The notes: a model not told the origin generated them from the letters alone. DNA of 64,000 nt from Acestrorhynchus altus (GCA_034509495.1 CM067505.1:12695765-12759764); one strand, 5' to 3'; counted from the stretch's first letter, positions 48,316 through 53,754 are shown. Program-made: numbers and translations.

Positions 48316-49160
48316 CTTTCTGTCATTCCCCAATGTCAGCCAGGCCTCTCCAACCCTTGTTGACATTGACACACCCCGAAAACAGGGTTGTGTTTTACTC
48401 TTCAGTTGTATTATGTGGTTCTATTCTCAGCAGTGTAGACAAATCTCTCCCACCGACAGTCACCGCTCTGCTCGGCGCTTACCTTCACCTGATATTTAGG
48501 CGCCATTACAGGAGAGCCTCCTCCCCCGTTCAGCGAGCCTGCGGTTCCTGTAGGCGGGAGAGTCATGGCGGAACAATCTTCACCCTCCAGTCTTCAGTCT
48601 GTCTGTGTGTCTCAGCGCTCCAGTCTTCAGTCTGTCTGTGTGTCTCAGCGCTCCGCTGTGGTATTTAGTATCTGGGTTAGTGGGATGTGTGCGTCGCCTG
48701 TGCGCCACTGAGAGCCATTATTTATTTAATTCTTCGTCTCTGTCCTGTTCCGCCTCTCAGCCTCCGCGCGCTTGCACCCCGTTTCCAAGGCAACGAGCAT
48801 CGGCCTTAATGTGTGTGAACGCGAGCTCAGCTCTGCTGCCACAGTGAGACACAAGCTCGGGCTGCTTTAAGCAGGAGACACTGTATCACTGAACACTGCT
48901 GGGCTTTAATAAACCTTACAAATGACACAGATAACACTCTTAAAAGCAGAGCCGGGGTTCACACATCTCCCGGCGGAGTAACAAATCATAAACAGCGAGT
49001 TCATTCCCACCTGTAAATAAGAGAATACCTGCATACAGCAGATTTCAGAGACGATCACTAGTTCATACATCATTAATCAGACAAACAGCTCTCAGGACAT
49101 TAGACGTTATTCACTTACGCTTAATCGAGCTAGAACGTCCATGACAGACTCCTGATTCAT
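24531..49160 (-). CDS. trim46: trim46, tripartite motif protein 46 (12 coding exons)
   Basis: Twelve minus-strand exons join in frame into 2343 bp, 780 residues plus stop, against 759 residues for the human protein. Order: N-terminal EVMD-type segment (1-19), RING zinc finger split over two exons (C26-C124), B-box 1 (about 164-205), B-box 2 (220-258), coiled coil and COS box (about 266-415), fibronectin type III (424-535) and B30.2/SPRY (537-780). Signatures specific to TRIM46 rather than TRIM9, TRIM36 or TRIM67 are FGTYPGRRR, ATKGC with NECFKLYHPWG, APVIDTQRTLAYDQ and YDPDSGHDSGAED. In mammals the protein bundles microtubules in parallel at the axon initial segment, with the RING giving potential ubiquitin ligase activity. 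Exons: 49119-49160, 39627-39882, 38006-38156, 36045-36243, 35581-35727, 35163-35258, 33988-34241, 32906-33027, 31571-31909, 27560-27789, 26663-26730, 24531-24969. All splice sites are GT-AG except the GC donor after 27560. Teleosts may carry two paralogues, and I cannot say which this is. Confidence 0.95.
25076..25135. repeat. Dispersed fish repeat motif
   Basis: The block 'catttacatttacgggattt' followed by 'agcagacgcctttatccaga' and 'gcgacttacaaaag' recurs at 59161-59220. The family recurs widely in fish as I remember it, but its class is uncertain. It lies in trim46 intron 11. Confidence 0.6.
25534..26356. mobile_element. Inner non-autonomous hAT-like element
   Basis: The ends TAGTGATGGCAAACC and, inverted, TAGTGATGATACCC lie within an A-rich target (8-bp flanks AAAAAAAA and GAAAAAAA). 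It holds a CT-rich low-complexity core (25957-26140) and no transposase. It splits the coding remnant of the outer hAT. Confidence 0.7.
25957..26140. repeat. CT-rich low-complexity tract
   Basis: Imperfect (CT)n with interspersed GT and CA. On the trim46 strand it is GA-rich intronic sequence. Confidence 0.9.
26663..26730 (-). CDS. trim46: trim46 exon 11 (small SPRY exon)
   Basis: 68 bp, acceptor attaaaag, donor CCACG|GTGAGC. It encodes VGVGLESKLQEWFHLPQD then MASPR. It restores the frame between exon 10 and exon 12 exactly. Confidence 0.93.
27266..27320. repeat. (AC)n microsatellite in trim46 intron 10
   Basis: About 27 AC units. It lies in the GC-AG intron. Confidence 0.96.
27560..27789 (-). 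CDS. trim46: trim46 exon 10 (B30.2/SPRY, part 1)
   Basis: 230 bp, acceptor cccattag. It encodes LNFYLDSRWGLHADRLVVSK, VPGLSLLQAADHALTSCHLT and DVAVTQGRHYWACSVEPGSY, ending LVK. The donor is AAG|GCAAGT, a strong match to the GC-AG intron consensus. A GT donor that would keep the reading frame is not present here. Confidence 0.95.
27790..28585. other. trim46 intron 9, purine-rich part
   Basis: The plus strand is strongly GA-rich (27800-28020 and 28320-28490). On the trim46 sense strand this is pyrimidine-rich sequence ahead of the exon 10 acceptor. No coding or named repeat. Confidence 0.6.
28590..28804 (+). mobile_element. MITE (left part), same family as 23525-23953
   Basis: Reads 'cagttccactgctccacaac' and 'ggcattactgccaatatctt', then 'tttgcacatcta'. 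It is interrupted at a TA by a Tc1 and continues at 30085 with 'tatgtcagcaatgggtgcaa'. Confidence 0.75.
28805..30084 (+). mobile_element. Tc1-like transposon inserted in the MITE
   Basis: The left end is CAGTGGTGTGAATAGTGTTT and the right end is the inverted, slightly altered form near 30045-30084 ('aaaaacactttatgacatac', CCCCCTG). TA flanks are at 28803-28804 and 30085-30086. Length is 1280 bp, below a full element. Confidence 0.88.
29172..29850 (+). pseudogene. Tc1-like transposase pseudogene
   Basis: Opens MPRAKEIQEQLRKKVIEIHQ, SGKGYKAIWESS, then stops. Later frames give a 'QQDNDPKHT' type block at about 29692 (second catalytic Asp) and KNKMNTLEWPSH where the third block begins. The first catalytic block is missing. 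Not functional. Confidence 0.75.
30085..30162 (+). mobile_element. MITE (right part)
   Basis: Continuation of 28590-28804 ('gtcagcaatgggtgcaattt', 'cacaaacatttggacatata'). Confidence 0.75.
30344..31367 (-). mobile_element. Tc1-like transposon, internally deleted, in trim46 intron 9
   Basis: Inverted ends of about 90 bp (30344-30433 and 31278-31367) begin CAGTGGGTACGGAAAGTATT and are nearly identical to each other. TA flanks are at 30342-30343 and 31368-31369. It is 1024 bp, so about a third of the element is gone. Confidence 0.95.
30582..30870 (-). pseudogene. Tc1-like transposase C-terminal remnant
   Basis: On the minus strand it reads FQQDNDPKHTAKVTKEWLRN (second catalytic Asp), then LDWPRQSPDRNPIEHLWRDL with the third catalytic residue (Glu). 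The N-terminal half and the first catalytic block are deleted. Confidence 0.9.
31571..31909 (-). CDS. trim46: trim46 exon 9 (fibronectin type III)
   Basis: 339 bp, acceptor catTAG, donor CCAG|GTAATT. It encodes APVIDTQRTLAYDQLFLCWR, then a Gly/Arg-rich loop (GVVPGGGVRGGLRGGLAGAR), then MDSVYVLRVRGCNKAGFGEY and SEEVYLHTPPAP. The loop sits between two FN3 strands and is longer than in the mammalian protein. Confidence 0.95.
32080..32175 (+). mobile_element. MITE fragment, left part
   Basis: 'cagagaactcggttccactg' and 'ttccacagttcaatactggg' match the MITE family of 23525-23953. The right end remnant 'gggatgtccacaaacata' follows at about 32728-32750, beyond a Tc1 fragment. Confidence 0.65.
32176..32692 (+). 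mobile_element. Tc1-like transposon 3' fragment in trim46 intron 8
   Basis: Contains the transposase remnant QYNDPKHTTKTTKEWLWDNC and LSGPVRLQT-like frames (32280-32400), and the 3' end 'gtgaatactttccacatgca' CTGTA. It is the same family as 20035-20180 and 22070-22905. The 5' half is absent. A (TA)n run lies at 32529-32551. Confidence 0.8.
32906..33027 (-). CDS. trim46: trim46 exon 8 (COS box)
   Basis: 122 bp, acceptor cttacag, donor CAGG|GTGAGA. It encodes LAQSIESLQSFSLSADPSFR and HFQLDVSRELKLLADLNFIQ, the conserved second half of the COS box. Confidence 0.95.
33028..33987. other. trim46 intron 7
   Basis: 960 bp. No transposon that I can name; no coding signal. Confidence 0.5.
33988..34241 (-). 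CDS. trim46: trim46 exon 7 (coiled coil / COS box)
   Basis: 254 bp, acceptor ttaaag, donor AATAG|GTAGGA. It encodes the long helix VNSVAAREQLSQCVRELMAL and later LLKETDPACFVHAARLTHN. The latter part is the start of the COS (C-terminal subgroup one signature) box, which in class I TRIM proteins mediates microtubule association. Confidence 0.95.
34390..35090. mobile_element. Non-autonomous Tc1-like element in trim46 intron 6
   Basis: The left end 'gaaaatattcaaaccccttc' and 'gatttta tgtgatagacca' type sequence and the right end 'tctggtctattacataaaat' with 'gaaaaggggtatggatat' are inverted relatives. The middle carries only eroded transposase-like sequence. Confidence 0.65.
35163..35258 (-). CDS. 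trim46: trim46 exon 6 (coiled coil, part 1)
   Basis: 96 bp, phase 0 at both ends, acceptor ccatag, donor GAG|GTATCA. It encodes DKITKELNYILTNQGVV and LTQITQLENAITQTE, a heptad-like helix. Confidence 0.93.
35581..35727 (-). CDS. trim46: trim46 exon 5 (B-box 2)
   Basis: 147 bp, acceptor ctctag, donor AAG|GTATGA. It encodes VLTCPEHDQEKLQFYCKSCQ and RLLCSLCKLRRVHTGHKIVP, a complete type-2 B-box, then VIQAYQTLK leading into the coiled coil. Confidence 0.95.
36045..36243 (-). CDS. trim46: trim46 exon 4 (B-box 1)
   Basis: 199 bp, acceptor tctccag, donor AAG|GTGAGC. It encodes YRHTVSLGSV and the type-1 B-box MCQFCKPP, KGCADCRASFCNECFKLYHP with the Cys/His zinc ligands in place, then LNFRPK. Confidence 0.95.
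36407..37992 (+). mobile_element. Tc1-like transposon, near full length, in trim46 intron 3
   Basis: The ends start CAGTGGGGAAAATAAGTATT, and very long inverted repeats (about 200 bp, 36407-36610 and 37790-37992) include 'accaattgtgcaagttctcc'. TA flanks are at 36405-36406 and 37993-37994. It is 1586 bp long. The right end lies 13 bases from the splice donor of trim46 exon 3. Confidence 0.95.
36752..37769 (+). pseudogene. Tc1-like transposase pseudogene
   Basis: Begins at 36752 (MVKSEKSCGTPETEFSQ, shifted early). The central part at 37254-37769 has TMKHGGGNIMLWGCYSAKGP and MNGAMYCEILGANLLPSLKG. The second block survives out of frame ('cagcatgacaatgatcccaa', about 37476), and the third as 'gatctcaacccccgccgaaa'. 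Several frameshifts; inactive. Confidence 0.85.
38006..38156 (-). CDS. trim46: trim46 exon 3 (end of RING)
   Basis: 151 bp, acceptor ctatag, donor CG|GTAATT. It encodes FGTYPGRRRKEGHTQLM, the last zinc ligands FPCVPC, and VELGERGLVDCMRNLTLERI. A Tc1 transposon begins in the following intron only 13 bases after the donor. Confidence 0.95.
38168..38194. repeat. (AAT)n microsatellite in trim46 intron 2
   Basis: About eight AAT units some ten bases upstream of the exon 3 acceptor. On the sense strand this is (ATT)n, which may serve as part of the polypyrimidine region. Confidence 0.85.
38563..39322. mobile_element. Fold-back DNA element in trim46 intron 2
   Basis: Long inverted arms. The left arm ('atacactgaccaacctaaca', 'tcactgtccattttatcagc') pairs with the right arm ('gaggagctgaaaaacagaca', 'tggtagatcagtgtat'). 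The central block 'accaccaccatgtcagtgtc' is shared with 7205-7427. No gene inside. Confidence 0.8.
39361..39462. repeat. Compound (ATCT)n-(TA)n microsatellite
   Basis: ATCT units at 39365-39404 run into TA/TG dinucleotide runs to 39462. Located in trim46 intron 2. Confidence 0.95.
39627..39882 (-). CDS. trim46: trim46 exon 2 (RING, first part)
   Basis: Acceptor cctctag, donor CCAG|GTATGT, 256 bp. It encodes SNIKSMERELQCPVCKDI and the RING core CxxC, C-x-H-x2-C-x2-C (LPCLHNVCLLC), then a Ser/Pro-rich loop SPASTPNTRSPRQARRPMPK characteristic of TRIM46. An internal ATG at the fourth codon before the RING could start a shorter protein if this exon were transcribed alone. Confidence 0.95.
39883..41090. 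other. trim46 intron 1, proximal part
   Basis: Unique-looking AT-rich intron. No coding exon with acceptable splice sites was seen. Confidence 0.5.
41095..41320 (+). mobile_element. MITE, same family as 23525-23953
   Basis: 'cagttctacggctccacaga', 'caatgctggggggctttatg', 'cagcaattggtgcaacttca' and 'gtccataaacatctggacat' are the family landmarks. The left terminal repeat is not clear. Confidence 0.75.
41500..41725 (+). mobile_element. LINE 3' end with (TATCC)n tail
   Basis: 'ccttaatttccctgagggaa', 'ccctcccacaggatcaataaag' then TTCTATCCTATCC. The same 3' end occurs at 54600-54843. It is a strongly 5'-truncated copy in trim46 intron 1. Confidence 0.75.
41735..42660. other. trim46 intron 1, unassigned
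   Basis: AT-rich; no open frame or repeat that I recognise. Confidence 0.45.
42665..42720. mobile_element. Tc1-like terminal repeat fragment
   Basis: 'tctcacaaaagtgagtacac' and 'cctcacatttctacaaatat' are the terminal sequence of another Tc1 family. No body follows. Confidence 0.55.
42722..43065 (+). mobile_element. tRNA-derived SINE
   Basis: The head has a pol III A box (TGGCGCAGTGGATAG, from 42728) and B box (GGGTTCGATCC, from about 42762). A conserved body follows ('gcatgttctcccatttgctc', 'ggtttcccccacagtcccaa') and the 3' part 'ggaataagcggaatagaaaa' 'tggatg'. A (GT)n run at 42907-42932 lies within the body. Confidence 0.85.
43070..44115. other. trim46 intron 1, unassigned
   Basis: No recognised feature. 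Confidence 0.45.
44121..45291 (-). mobile_element. Tc1-like transposon copy B in trim46 intron 1
   Basis: Same family as 8188-9735. The right end 'ttccaaaactttaggagggg' ACTG is intact with TA after it. The left terminal repeat is lost: homology starts at 'caacggcaaggcaaatttcc'. About 354 bp present in copy A (8345-8698) are missing, with TA microhomology at the junction (about 44254). Confidence 0.92.
44220..44924 (-). pseudogene. Tc1-like transposase pseudogene, copy B
   Basis: The N-terminus MKTRELSMREKQAILKHRKE, DIGKTLGIATTTIWNVLKKK and the region to KKNPKTTVS are open for 84 codons, then a stop near 44670. The next frame carries EFARKYRDDPQKFWNIVLWT followed by DETKINL, so the first catalytic Asp is intact, unlike copy A. 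A later part reads GGGNVMAWACMAASGTGSII. The 354-bp deletion removes the second and third catalytic blocks. Confidence 0.9.
45295..45755. other. trim46 intron 1, unassigned
   Basis: No recognised feature. The stretch near 45405-45480 ('ggggtgggcaatatggcaaa', 'cgatacg') resembles a common fish repeat, but the evidence is weak. Confidence 0.35.
45760..45845 (-). mobile_element. Gypsy-like element, 3' LTR (truncated)
   Basis: On the minus strand it starts TGTCATGCTCCTGTCTTG after 'gggaggtgcctac', a position comparable to the polypurine tract and LTR start at 56390-56410. It matches the LTR start TGTCACGCTCCTGTC at 47000, but only about 85 bases remain. Confidence 0.65.
45846..46679 (-). mobile_element. 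Gypsy-like element, short internal region
   Basis: No gag, protease or reverse transcriptase motif. Long open frames exist in all minus frames because of low-complexity, Ala/Pro/Ser/Val/Cys-rich repeats. For example, 46595-46011 repeats variants of 'VPDxxxVFAAxAxSVPxS'. The unit of about 60 bp is imperfectly tandem (46300-46460). A non-autonomous derivative is the best reading. Confidence 0.55.
46680..47000 (-). mobile_element. Gypsy-like element, 5' LTR
   Basis: On the minus strand it starts TGTCACGCTCCTGTCTTATT and includes a promoter-like 'gtgtatttaaag' and a polyadenylation hexamer AATAAA (about 46737) in 'tttgttttaataaattttct'. The 3' edge is approximate. Confidence 0.65.
47005..48235. 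other. trim46 intron 1, distal part
   Basis: No recognised repeat or coding exon. A G-poor, CA-rich plus strand yields short open frames without family motifs. Confidence 0.45.
48240..48315. repeat. CT-rich microsatellite
   Basis: (CT)n with TGTC interruptions. Confidence 0.92.
48483..48566 (-). CDS. Candidate alternative first coding exon (trim46)
   Basis: On the minus strand ATG at 48566 (context CCGCCATGA, G at -3) opens MTLPPTGTAGSLNGGGGSP, VMAPKYQVK and ends AAG followed by a good donor GTAAGC, phase 0. That phase fits trim46 exon 2 exactly. It would replace the exon 1 residues with a Gly-rich N-terminus. I do not recognise the peptide in other proteins. Chance is possible for an 84-bp frame, or it could belong to an unannotated transcript. 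Confidence 0.35.
48585..48650. repeat. Perfect 33-bp tandem duplication
   Basis: Two identical 33-bp units, 48585-48617 and 48618-48650. On the minus strand it lies directly upstream of the ATG at 48566, i.e. in the presumed 5' UTR of the alternative first exon. Confidence 0.95.
49119..49160 (-). CDS. trim46: trim46 exon 1 (start codon)
   Basis: Encodes MNQESVMDVLARLS and ends AGC followed by donor GTAAGT, phase 0. It aligns with the human N-terminal TSIMDALVRIS segment just before the RING, which supports this as the main first coding exon. The start ATG has G at -3. A three-codon upstream frame (ATG ATG GTA TGA) overlaps the start as ATGA. The frame stays open for 56 codons upstream of the ATG without another in-frame ATG. 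Confidence 0.82.
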
Positions 49161-49168
49161 ACCATCAT
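49157..49168 (-). promoter_or_regulatory. uORF overlapping the trim46 start codon
   Basis: ATG ATG GTA TGA on the minus strand. The TGA at 49159-49157 overlaps the trim46 ATG at 49160-49158 as ATGA. If the leader includes it, translation of trim46 would depend on leaky scanning or reinitiation. Confidence 0.45.
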
Positions 49169-49560
49169 CTACGGATCTGAGTGGAGCTGTGTATTCTGGA
49201 TCAGTCCACTGAACACAGTCAAAAGTACAGGCATGACAGGCTCTGTTCACCAGTGGTGACTCGATGCCGACTCGAGCAAATAGTTCTTCTGAATCGACTC
49301 TTAACGAAATGATTCACATTATAAAATAACTTTTTAAAACGACTTACATTGATTATGAGTAAAATAAAAACCATATGTAAGGTTAACATAGATGAGAGAA
49401 ATCACTTGTTTTGTGAATCAACGAGTCGTTGGATCACGTTTGATTCATTTAAACCAAAAGAATCGGTTAAGTGAATCAGCCGCACTTGGGGCATGACTCA
49501 GTCATTGCGCATGTGCGCTGGATATTTACTCACAGCATCGGGTCTGAACACACTGATCTC
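49161..49560 (-). promoter_or_regulatory. trim46 5' flank
   Basis: It should contain the 5' UTR and promoter for exon 1. Repeated 'gaatca'/'gattca' and 'gactcga' motifs at 49255-49510 suggest a small inverted-repeat element. A 'tgcgcatgtgcgct' palindrome-like site lies at about 49505. The transcription start cannot be placed. Confidence 0.35.
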
Positions 49561-49582
49561 TAATTGTCAATTTTAACCCAAA

Positions 49583-49583
<1 letters not shown>

Positions 49584-49627
<44 letters not shown>

Positions 49628-49642
49628 TGTGTGTGTGTGCGA
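49584..49642. repeat. (GT)n microsatellite
   Basis: About 28 GT units with one AT interruption. Confidence 0.95.
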
Positions 49643-49689
49643 GTGCGATTTTTTTTAAATACTTTTTAACGCACATTTAACCCATCCTC

Positions 49690-49855
49690 ACACAGGGATT
49701 CACACATACACACTAGTGACTTCACACATCTTCAGCATCTGGGGAGCAGCTGGGGAGTTCAGTGCTCATGTCCTACTAGTTCAAGGATTCGGACCAGCAA
49801 CCTTCCTGTCACAAGGCTGGTTCCCTAACCACCAGACCATGGCTACTCCCATGTC
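49690..49855 (-). mobile_element. tRNA-derived SINE head
   Basis: On the minus strand it reads 'catggtctggtggttaggga' (A-box-like) and 'ggttgctggtccgaatcc' (B-box-like), then a body ending near 'tgtgtgaatccctgtgtgag'. No 3' tail is obvious. Confidence 0.6.
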
Positions 49856-49859
49856 AGAC

Positions 49860-50445
49860 CATGAATACAACAGGGCATTAATAAAAACAGAGCAAAAAGA
49901 TTAATTTTATATATAAAAAAAACCATTATAAATTGTAAAATCGTATTAAGATGTTCAGTATGTGGAACTGACTTACCATAAACAAAACTGTCATCTTTTC
50001 ATTAAATAGTAAATACTGTCTTGAACAAAACAGGGCTGTAAAATTAGCAAATGCCAAACACCCAAAACTGCTATGTAACTAGCAGGGACGGAGCCAGACA
50101 TTTTAAACAGCTGGCCCCAAATATCCAGAACCATTCTCACCTCTGAAGATTTATTGGCCCATTCACAGCAGCAAGTCTTTTTAGGGCCATCCGAGACAGA
50201 ATTCCTAAACAAATCAGTTGATTATATGTGCAAAACATAATAGTTGCTGACTAATTTAAATTTCTGCCCATTATAAAGAAGAAAACATTGAGGTCAGATT
50301 TAAACAATATTGATAAAGTATAAATTTTGCATAAAACTAATCTTACTAAACTAATCTTGAAAACTAAACAAAGGTACTGGGTCACAGAAATATGGGTACT
50401 GAGAATTGTATTTTGGTGTTTTGACATAAAACTTACATTAAATCT
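49860..50445. other. Intergenic, unassigned
   Basis: No feature recognised. Confidence 0.4.
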
Positions 50446-50449
50446 CCTC

Positions 50450-51155
50450 ATAATTAGAGAAGTGTGGGCAGCTGTCAAAAGCCCCTTTAAGCTGCCTGAG
50501 ATGGTTGAGACTGTGGGCAGGGTTGTTGGGACTCTCTCACCTTGGAGAACATCTCAGAGAAACTGTCAGCTTGGCAACGCAGTATAGATCGTATGGGAGA
50601 CCACACTGGATCAGGAGATGAGTAGCTGCAAAATGGACGCTACTCTCTCCCAGCAAAATATTCATTATTATCAGCTATTCGGCTCCCCTATCAGCTCTGG
50701 CCTTGGCAGATGCTGGAAAGCTCTCCCGGAGGACAATGCTCTGGGATGCTCCCCCCCTCCCCCCTACTGTGGCTGGCTGCTCAAGGTTGTTTTTCCAGGG
50801 ATTTGCTGAGCTTTGTTATCTGCGAACTGAAACATTTTCTCCATGGCGACTGCTGGACTTCAGCGTTGGCTCCTGGGCAGGGTGCTTTCTTCAGGAGGCC
50901 CCCAGGCCTTTGCAGTTTATCTCCCTCTGTGGCAAGTGGTGTCTGCACATCGGCGCTGGATTGAGCTGGCAGACAGGCGGAAACTGCTTTTTTATCTAGC
51001 TAAAATTATGCTCCTCCTGGAACATAGTCTGGGTGTGTTTTTTCTTACTTCCTTTTATACTGCTATTGTTTTTTCCCAATGAATTTCCCTTTTCCTTTGG
51101 AATTGTAAGGGATCAATAAAGTAAATGTCTATCTATATCTATCTATCTTACTTCA
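50450..51155 (+). mobile_element. LINE-related insertion with (TCTA)n tail
   Basis: The 3' end 'aattgtaagggatcaataaag' followed by 'tatctatatctatctatctt' is a LINE-type tail. The upstream 600 bp ('ggagaacatctcagagaaac', 'atgagtagctgcaaaatgga') have open frames but no EN or RT motif, so this may be a SINE-like or 5'/3'-fused derivative. Confidence 0.5.
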
Positions 51156-51289
51156 TCCCAAAACCAAAAGAATACACTTTACTATGCTAAATGGTGTAAA
51201 TGATTTAAGTAGTGGATATAAACCAGCATATAAAAGAAATGCTGTTGAACCCAAGAATACATTCTAAGGCTTCACAGATTTACTTAAAT

Positions 51290-52915
51290 TCAAGGATCAA
51301 GGTTCAAGGATTGATTTATTTGTCACACACATAGGTATGCACAGTACAACATGCAGTGAAATGCTTTTTTTACAACTGTCTATATCCACAAATAGGGGAG
51401 AGGGGAGTAGGTAGGGAGAAGGTAAACAGAATAAATGGCAGAATAAATTTGAAAAACAGAATAAATAGGTGCAATTGTGACTTATAGTTCTGAGGTAGCA
51501 AGGAAATAACTTGGTGGAGGTAGGTGTGTGGATAGGTGTGTGAATAGGTTCCAGTTTCTGTAAAGTGCAATGTGCAATGTTTGCTACATATTGCTGTATA
51601 TGAGAGTCTGTTGGTGACTTATGAGAGTCAGTATGTGATATGTGGGATTTAGGATTAAGTTGGATCTGGTTCAGAGTCTCATTCTTTCTGTGGTGGATCT
51701 CAGTGAGTGGAACCGCTTTCCTGATGGCAGCAAAGCAAAAAGCCCATTATTAGGATGGCTGAGGTCCTTTACAATATTCATAGCTTTTGACCAGCGCCAC
51801 TTGTCATAGCTAGACTGCAGATCTGGAAGTGTTGTCCTTGTGATGCACTCAGCAGAGTGCACCACTCTCTGCAGGTGCTGTTTCCAAACCAGGCCACGCA
51901 GTTTCTCCTTGTAGCAGCGTTTAGCCTGTCTCACCGCCCTGCGCATTTCATAGGATGCAGACTTGTAGGGTTCCATGTTCCTGATGGTCAGCCCCTCATT
52001 GTAAGCAGTGGTGCGAGCTGACAGAGCGTCACGGACGGTTTTATCCACCCTTGGCTTCTGGTTGGGGAAGGTATTGACAGACACCTTAGAGATCGTGTCA
52101 TCCACAATTTTCCCCACAAAGCTCACTACTGAGACTGCAAACAAGTTGAAGTCACCATCGCATCAGTCTGCGTTATCCAAAGTGTCCTACAGGGCCTCCA
52201 CTGATTGGTCCGTCCAGCGTGGGACCACCCTCTGAGCTGGAGCCTCATGCTTGAGTTTCTGTTCTGTCAGATTTCCCCAGCGGTGGATGAGACCTGGCCC
52301 TGTAGCTGTCTTTAAACAGGGTGCAGCAGTGGTCCAGTGTCCTGGTGCCTCTGGTGGGGCATTTTATTTTCTGTTACAGCTCAGGCCCTGCACGTTTCAG
52401 GTTGGCGCTGTTGAAGTCGTCCTAATTCTGGGTCTGAAACTGAGTGAGAACTTTGTGAAGTTCACTCAGTGCTGTGTTTGTGTTTGCGTTCGGTGGGATG
52501 TAGACCGTGCAGGCCACCACGGAGGTGAAATCCAGAGGGAGGTAGAAGGGACACAACTTTAGTGCTAGCAGTTCCAGACTTGGTGTGCAGGAGTGTGTGA
52601 GATTAACAGCACCAGCGGTTGTTTACAAACATGCACACCCCACCTCTTCTCTTCTTTCCCGACTCCATTGTTCTGTCCATGCGGTAGACTGAGAGGAACT
52701 CAGCCGGCAGGACGGCATGGTCCGGAACTGCTGGGTTCAGCCATGATTCGGTAAAGCAGAGGAGGTTGCAGTTGCAGATGTCCCTCTGGAACTTTTTTCT
52801 AGCGTGTAGGTCATCGAGCCTGTTCTTGGTCTGGCCATTAGCCTGTTCCTGATGTTGGCTCCCTTACCCCGGGATCTCTTCTTCCCATTGTGTCCTTTGT
52901 TGTCCCTCAGGATCT
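51290..52915 (-). mobile_element. Rex1-type LINE with RT deletion
   Basis: On the minus strand the endonuclease region runs from about 52915 (leader 'gaacaggctaatggccagac', then 'ctctgctttaccgaatcatg') to the linker and C-terminus. The 3' end is 'caaatcaatccttgaacctt' with 'gatccttgaa'. It is the same subfamily as 13270-18955. Confidence 0.85.
51671..52144 (-). pseudogene. Rex1 ORF2: linker fused to C-terminus by deletion
   Basis: 158-codon open frame beginning MFAVSVVSFVGKIVDDTISK, then TFPNQKPRVDKTVRDALSAR and YEMRRAVRQAKRCYKEKL. It runs without a stop straight into RGLVWKQHLQRVVHSAECIT, which belongs after RT motif C. It continues to GLFALLPSGKRFHSLRSTTE. The whole RT core is missing, yet the frame is kept. 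Confidence 0.85.
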
Positions 52916-52919
52916 CACT

Positions 52920-53722
52920 TGGTCAGCTCGGATCAAACCACTTCATCAAGTTCGCTGATGACACAACTGTCGTTGGCCTCATCAGCAAGAACGACGAGTC
53001 AGCATACAGAGAGGAGGTGCAGTGGCTAACAGACTGGTGCAGAACCAACAACCTATCCCTAAACGTTGACAAAACCAAAGAGATGGTTGTTGACTTCAGA
53101 AGAGCATCAGGAAATCATCACCTCCCACTGAACATTAACGGCTCTGCAGTGGAGATTGTGAGGAACACAAAGTTCCTCGGTGTTCACATAGCAGAGAACC
53201 TCACCTGGTCCCTCAATACCTGCGCCATAACAAAGAAAGCCCAGCAGCGCCTCTACTTTCTGCGGAGACTGAAGAGAGCACACCTTCCACCACCCATCCT
53301 CACCATGTTCTACAGAGGGATGATAGAGAGCATCTTGAGCACCCGCATTACCGTCTGGTTTGGGAACTGCACCATCATGGATCGCAAGACCCTACAGCGG
53401 ATAGTGAGGACAGCCGAAAAGATCATCGGAGTCCCTCTCCCCTCCATCAGTGACACCTACACCTCTCGCTGCCTCCGCAAAGCCACCAGCATTGTGGATG
53501 ACCCAACCCATCCCTCACACAGTCTCTTCACTCTGATGCCATCCGGCAGACGATACCGGAGCATCCGAGCCTCCACCACCAGACTCTGCAATAGCTTTGT
53601 TCACCAGGCAGTCAGACTCCTCAACTCACTGAGACAGAGCTGAAATTGAACCTCACACCATTCTTCACACCACATAAACCACACCAACACAAAACACTGG
53701 ACTGTAAACCACCCAGCACTGT

Positions 53723-53754
<32 letters not shown>

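Larger units (their letters stand above)
48460..48860. promoter_or_regulatory. CpG-rich block, candidate promoter region
   Basis: Local GC and CpG content are visibly higher than in the surrounding tens of kilobases ('cgctctgctcggcgcttacc', 'cagcctccgcgcgcttgcac', 'aaggcaacgagcatcggcct'). It lies just inside trim46 intron 1, 260 bp from exon 1, and contains a candidate alternative first exon. No TATA box is evident. Confidence 0.45.

Noticed and set aside
48567..48710. Plus-strand start MAEQSSPSSLQSV in the CpG block
   Set aside because: The frame is short, ends in a stop without a splice donor of note, and is made of the 33-bp duplication.
49505..49520. NRF1 promoter site
   Set aside because: 'tgcgcatgtgcgct' is two bases longer than the consensus spacing, so the match is not convincing.
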